A stretch of 64,000 nt of DNA from Pseudotabrizicola sp. Its GTDB lineage: Bacteria > Pseudomonadota > Alphaproteobacteria > Rhodobacterales > Rhodobacteraceae. Shown in pieces: positions 62,188-64,000 of this stretch (positions are counted from its first letter, which is position 1; each line of letters starts with the position of its first letter). Below the pieces are notes generated by a model, which saw only the letters and a list, made by a program, of their open reading frames with translations, searched no databases and was not told where the DNA came from. The stretch lies in contig NZ_JAUSNR010000019.1 in assembly GCF_030656345.1 (NCBI RefSeq), positions 310,001 to 374,000 on the forward strand, in the 5' to 3' direction. The translations under genes were made by a program, and so were the position numbers.

Positions 62188-63696
62188 ATGGGGGCAGGTT
62201 TCTGGCGTGCCGCAGGTTTTGCGGCACTTTTTGCGCCCGCATTGGCCGGGGCGCAGGACATTACGCTGTCTGCCCGTGAAGGCGGGCTGGAGATTTCCGG
62301 CACGCTGCAAGGCTATGACGGTGAATTCTACCGCATCGACAGCGTCTATGGCCTGCTGACGGTGGATGCGGCGGGGGTGATCTGCGACGGCCCCGGCTGC
62401 CCTGACCTGACCGCGCCGAAAGCCCGCGTGCGGATTGTCGGGCTGGCGGGTGTGGGCGATGTGCTTTTGCCCCCCCTGATGAAGGCCTTTGCCGAGGCGC
62501 GGGGGCTGACCTATGCCGAGTCGGGGCAGGGTGGCTACAGTGCGGTTGTCACCGACCCGCAAAGCGGCAAGCCATTGGCGGATATCAGCTTTGTCGCCGC
62601 CTTGCCGGGTGTTGCCCGGGCCGAGGTCGTGGCGGGCCGGGCCGAAATGATCCTTGCCGCCGCGACAGAGCGCGACATGGGCGCACGGGTGCTGGCGCTG
62701 GATGCGATGGTGCCGATTGTGCCGCCGGACAACCCGCTGCCGCAGATCAGCACCGGCGATCTGGCGCGGGTGCTGAGCGGCGAGGTGGCGAACTGGGCCG
62801 AGATCGGTGGGCCGGACATGCCGCTGGTGCTGCACGGTCTGGCGGCCGATGCGGCTTTGCAACGGGCCTTGGCGGCGCGGTTGGGGCGCGAGGTGGCGGC
62901 CTCTGTGCTGCATGACGACATCTCGGCGCTGGGGGTGGCGGTGCAGCGTGACCCTTGGGCTGTGGCCATGACGGTGCGGGCCGGGGTGGCGGGCGCGCGG
63001 GTGTTGCCGCTGACCGACAGTTGCGGCTTTCCGCTGCTGCCGTCGGCTCTGGCGGTGAAGGCCGAGGATTATCCGCTGGCGCTGCCAATCTATCTGCTGA
63101 CCCCGCAGCGCCGTATGCCGTTGTTTGTGCGCGAGTTTCTGACCTTTCTGGACACGCCGCAGGCGCAGGCCGTGGTGGCGGCCGCTGGCTGGGTCGACCG
63201 CCAGCCGGAGCGGCAACCGCTGACCGGCGACGGGCTGAGGCTGATCAACGCGATCAAGGGCGCGGGGGAAGAGACCACGCTGGCGGATCTGAAGCGGCTG
63301 GCCGATGCGATGGAGGGGGCGGACCGGCTGTCGCTGACCTTCCGGTTTCAGGACGGGTCCAGCCAGCTCGACGCGCATTCGCAGAGCAATCTGGAAGATC
63401 TGGCGCGGCTGATCGAGGTGGGGGTGTTCCGCGATCAGGCTGTTGTTCTGGCTGGGTTTTCTGACGGGTCGGGTGCAGCTGCGGCCAACCTTGCGCTGAG
63501 CCAGTCGCGGGCCGAAGGGGTGCTGGCGGGCCTTGCACGGGCCGGAGTGGCCAAAGCCGATCTGCCAGAGGTTATTGCCTTTGGCGAATCGATGCCGATG
63601 GCCTGCGATGAGACGCAGGCCGGGCGGCGCCTGAACCGGCGGGTGGAGGTCTGGATGAAGCCGGTGTTCACAGGTACCCCCCCGAACGGAAACTGA
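62188..63696 (+). CDS. Substrate-binding (PstS-like) domain fused to OmpA-type peptidoglycan-binding domain
   Basis: The 502-residue precursor has a signal peptide ([15 protein letters not shown], cleavage before QD), a periplasmic-binding-protein-like part (about 85-320: [46 protein letters not shown], the last typical of phosphate-binding PstS-like domains) and a C-terminal OmpA domain (about 385-500: [35 protein letters not shown]). Such a fusion would be held to the cell wall and cannot feed a transporter in the usual way. Ligand unknown; it could sense or store phosphate-like anions. Confidence 0.82.
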   Translation: MGAGFWRAAGFAALFAPALAGAQDITLSAREGGLEISGTLQGYDGEFYRIDSVYGLLTVDAAGVICDGPGCPDLTAPKARVRIVGLAGVGDVLLPPLMKAFAEARGLTYAESGQGGYSAVVTDPQSGKPLADISFVAALPGVARAEVVAGRAEMILAAATERDMGARVLALDAMVPIVPPDNPLPQISTGDLARVLSGEVANWAEIGGPDMPLVLHGLAADAALQRALAARLGREVAASVLHDDISALGVAVQRDPWAVAMTVRAGVAGARVLPLTDSCGFPLLPSALAVKAEDYPLALPIYLLTPQRRMPLFVREFLTFLDTPQAQAVVAAAGWVDRQPERQPLTGDGLRLINAIKGAGEETTLADLKRLADAMEGADRLSLTFRFQDGSSQLDAHSQSNLEDLARLIEVGVFRDQAVVLAGFSDGSGAAAANLALSQSRAEGVLAGLARAGVAKADLPEVIAFGESMPMACDETQAGRRLNRRVEVWMKPVFTGTPPNGN

Positions 63697-64000
63697 GCTC
63701 GCGGCTTTTGCCGATGATCAGATGGTCATGCAGGGTGATGCCAAGCACTTGACAAGCCTCAAGAATCTGGTGCGTCATCGTGATGTCGGCCTGGCTGGGC
63801 GTGGGGTCGCCCGAGGGGTGGTTGTGCACCAGGATCAGCGCCGAGGCGTTCAGTTCCAGCGCGCGTTTGACCACTTCGCGCGGGTAGACCGGGACGTGAT
63901 CGACGGTGCCTTTCGCCTGTTCCTCATCGGCGATCAGGGTGTTCTTGCGATCGAGAAACAGGATGCGGAATTGTTCGGTTTCGCGGTGCGCCATGGTGGT
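63668..64000 (-). CDS. radC: RadC-family JAB-domain protein, 3' part only
   Basis: The visible 110 C-terminal residues contain the metalloprotease-like JAB/MPN motif [19 protein letters not shown] and [21 protein letters not shown], the usual end of RadC proteins. The frame stays open to the edge of the window and the ATG at 63994 corresponds to an internal position ([16 protein letters not shown] is mid-protein), so the start lies outside. Its 3' end overlaps the convergent fusion gene by 29 bases. Function is uncertain despite the name; the link with radiation repair has been questioned. Confidence 0.92.
   Translation of the reverse strand, partial: TTMAHRETEQFRILFLDRKNTLIADEEQAKGTVDHVPVYPREVVKRALELNASALILVHNHPSGDPTPSQADITMTHQILEACQVLGITLHDHLIIGKSRELSFRSGGYL

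Noticed and set aside
1-64000. Mobile elements, CRISPR arrays, prophage genes or rRNA/tRNA genes
   Set aside because: No transposase, integrase, repeat-spacer pattern or structural RNA signature was seen on either strand.

Overview
The window is a 64 kb piece of chromosome from an alphaproteobacterium, almost certainly of the Rhodobacteraceae (order Rhodobacterales). The basis is high G+C throughout, gene neighbourhoods typical of that family (ferrochelatase next to a small secreted peptide, rimP-nusA-ylxR/L7Ae-infB, argJ-mutT, secA beside a parvulin), and sequence styles such as an NDUFAF5-like methyltransferase beside comF and grxC. There is no insertion sequence, prophage, CRISPR array, tRNA or rRNA gene, and no gene-free stretch longer than about 240 bases.

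Region 1 (about 0.6-14 kb) is a complete carbon-phosphorus lyase island between the housekeeping genes grpE and mutS. Minus-strand genes phnG-H-I-J-K, a corA-type magnesium channel gene, phnL and phnN form a tightly overlapping operon. phnM is a separate minus-strand unit, divergent from a plus-strand DUF1045 gene. phnF (GntR repressor) is divergent from phnG. phnC-D-E1-E2 plus a hexapeptide acyltransferase form the uptake unit. No phnP is present. The DUF1045 protein has two H-x-T motifs of the 2H phosphoesterase fold and may do that job. Together these genes import phosphonates, transfer them to ribose, cleave the C-P bond and recycle the ribose phosphate.

Region 2 (14-31 kb) holds mutS, a GT61 glycosyltransferase, maeB, msrA, an aminotransferase/sulfotransferase pair with an unusual triple direct repeat between them, argG, a threonine dehydratase, a divergent Hpt / receiver-PP2C phosphatase signalling pair, a Nudix gene, hslO with a textbook RpoH promoter, a CoA-type Nudix hydrolase and a CCA-adding enzyme.

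Region 3 (31-43.4 kb) holds a heterodimeric ABC exporter pair, a TrmA/RlmD-type RNA methyltransferase, a bacterial voltage-gated sodium channel with filter TLESWSM, two L,D-transpeptidases flanking a CAP-domain lipoprotein, a 59-residue secreted peptide, hemH, a reduced NDUFAF5-like methyltransferase, and a comF-grxC-nitrilase-marR operon.

Region 4 (43.4-49.5 kb) is an exopolysaccharide module: a phosphoglycosyl transferase, a PglF/WbpM-type nucleotide-sugar dehydratase, YjbH- and YjbF-like envelope proteins and an Ala/Gly-rich YjbE-like protein. A perfect TTAA-N7-TTAA (CtrA-type) site precedes the dehydratase gene.

Region 5 (49.5-64 kb) holds rimP-nusA-ylxR/L7Ae-infB with an attenuator-like leader, a previously easy-to-miss 46-codon gene after infB, mutT, argJ, a parvulin isomerase, secA, a secreted protein of unknown function behind a second perfect CtrA-type site, a substrate-binding/OmpA fusion protein and the 3' part of radC. 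Gaps not listed as features show nothing I can name.
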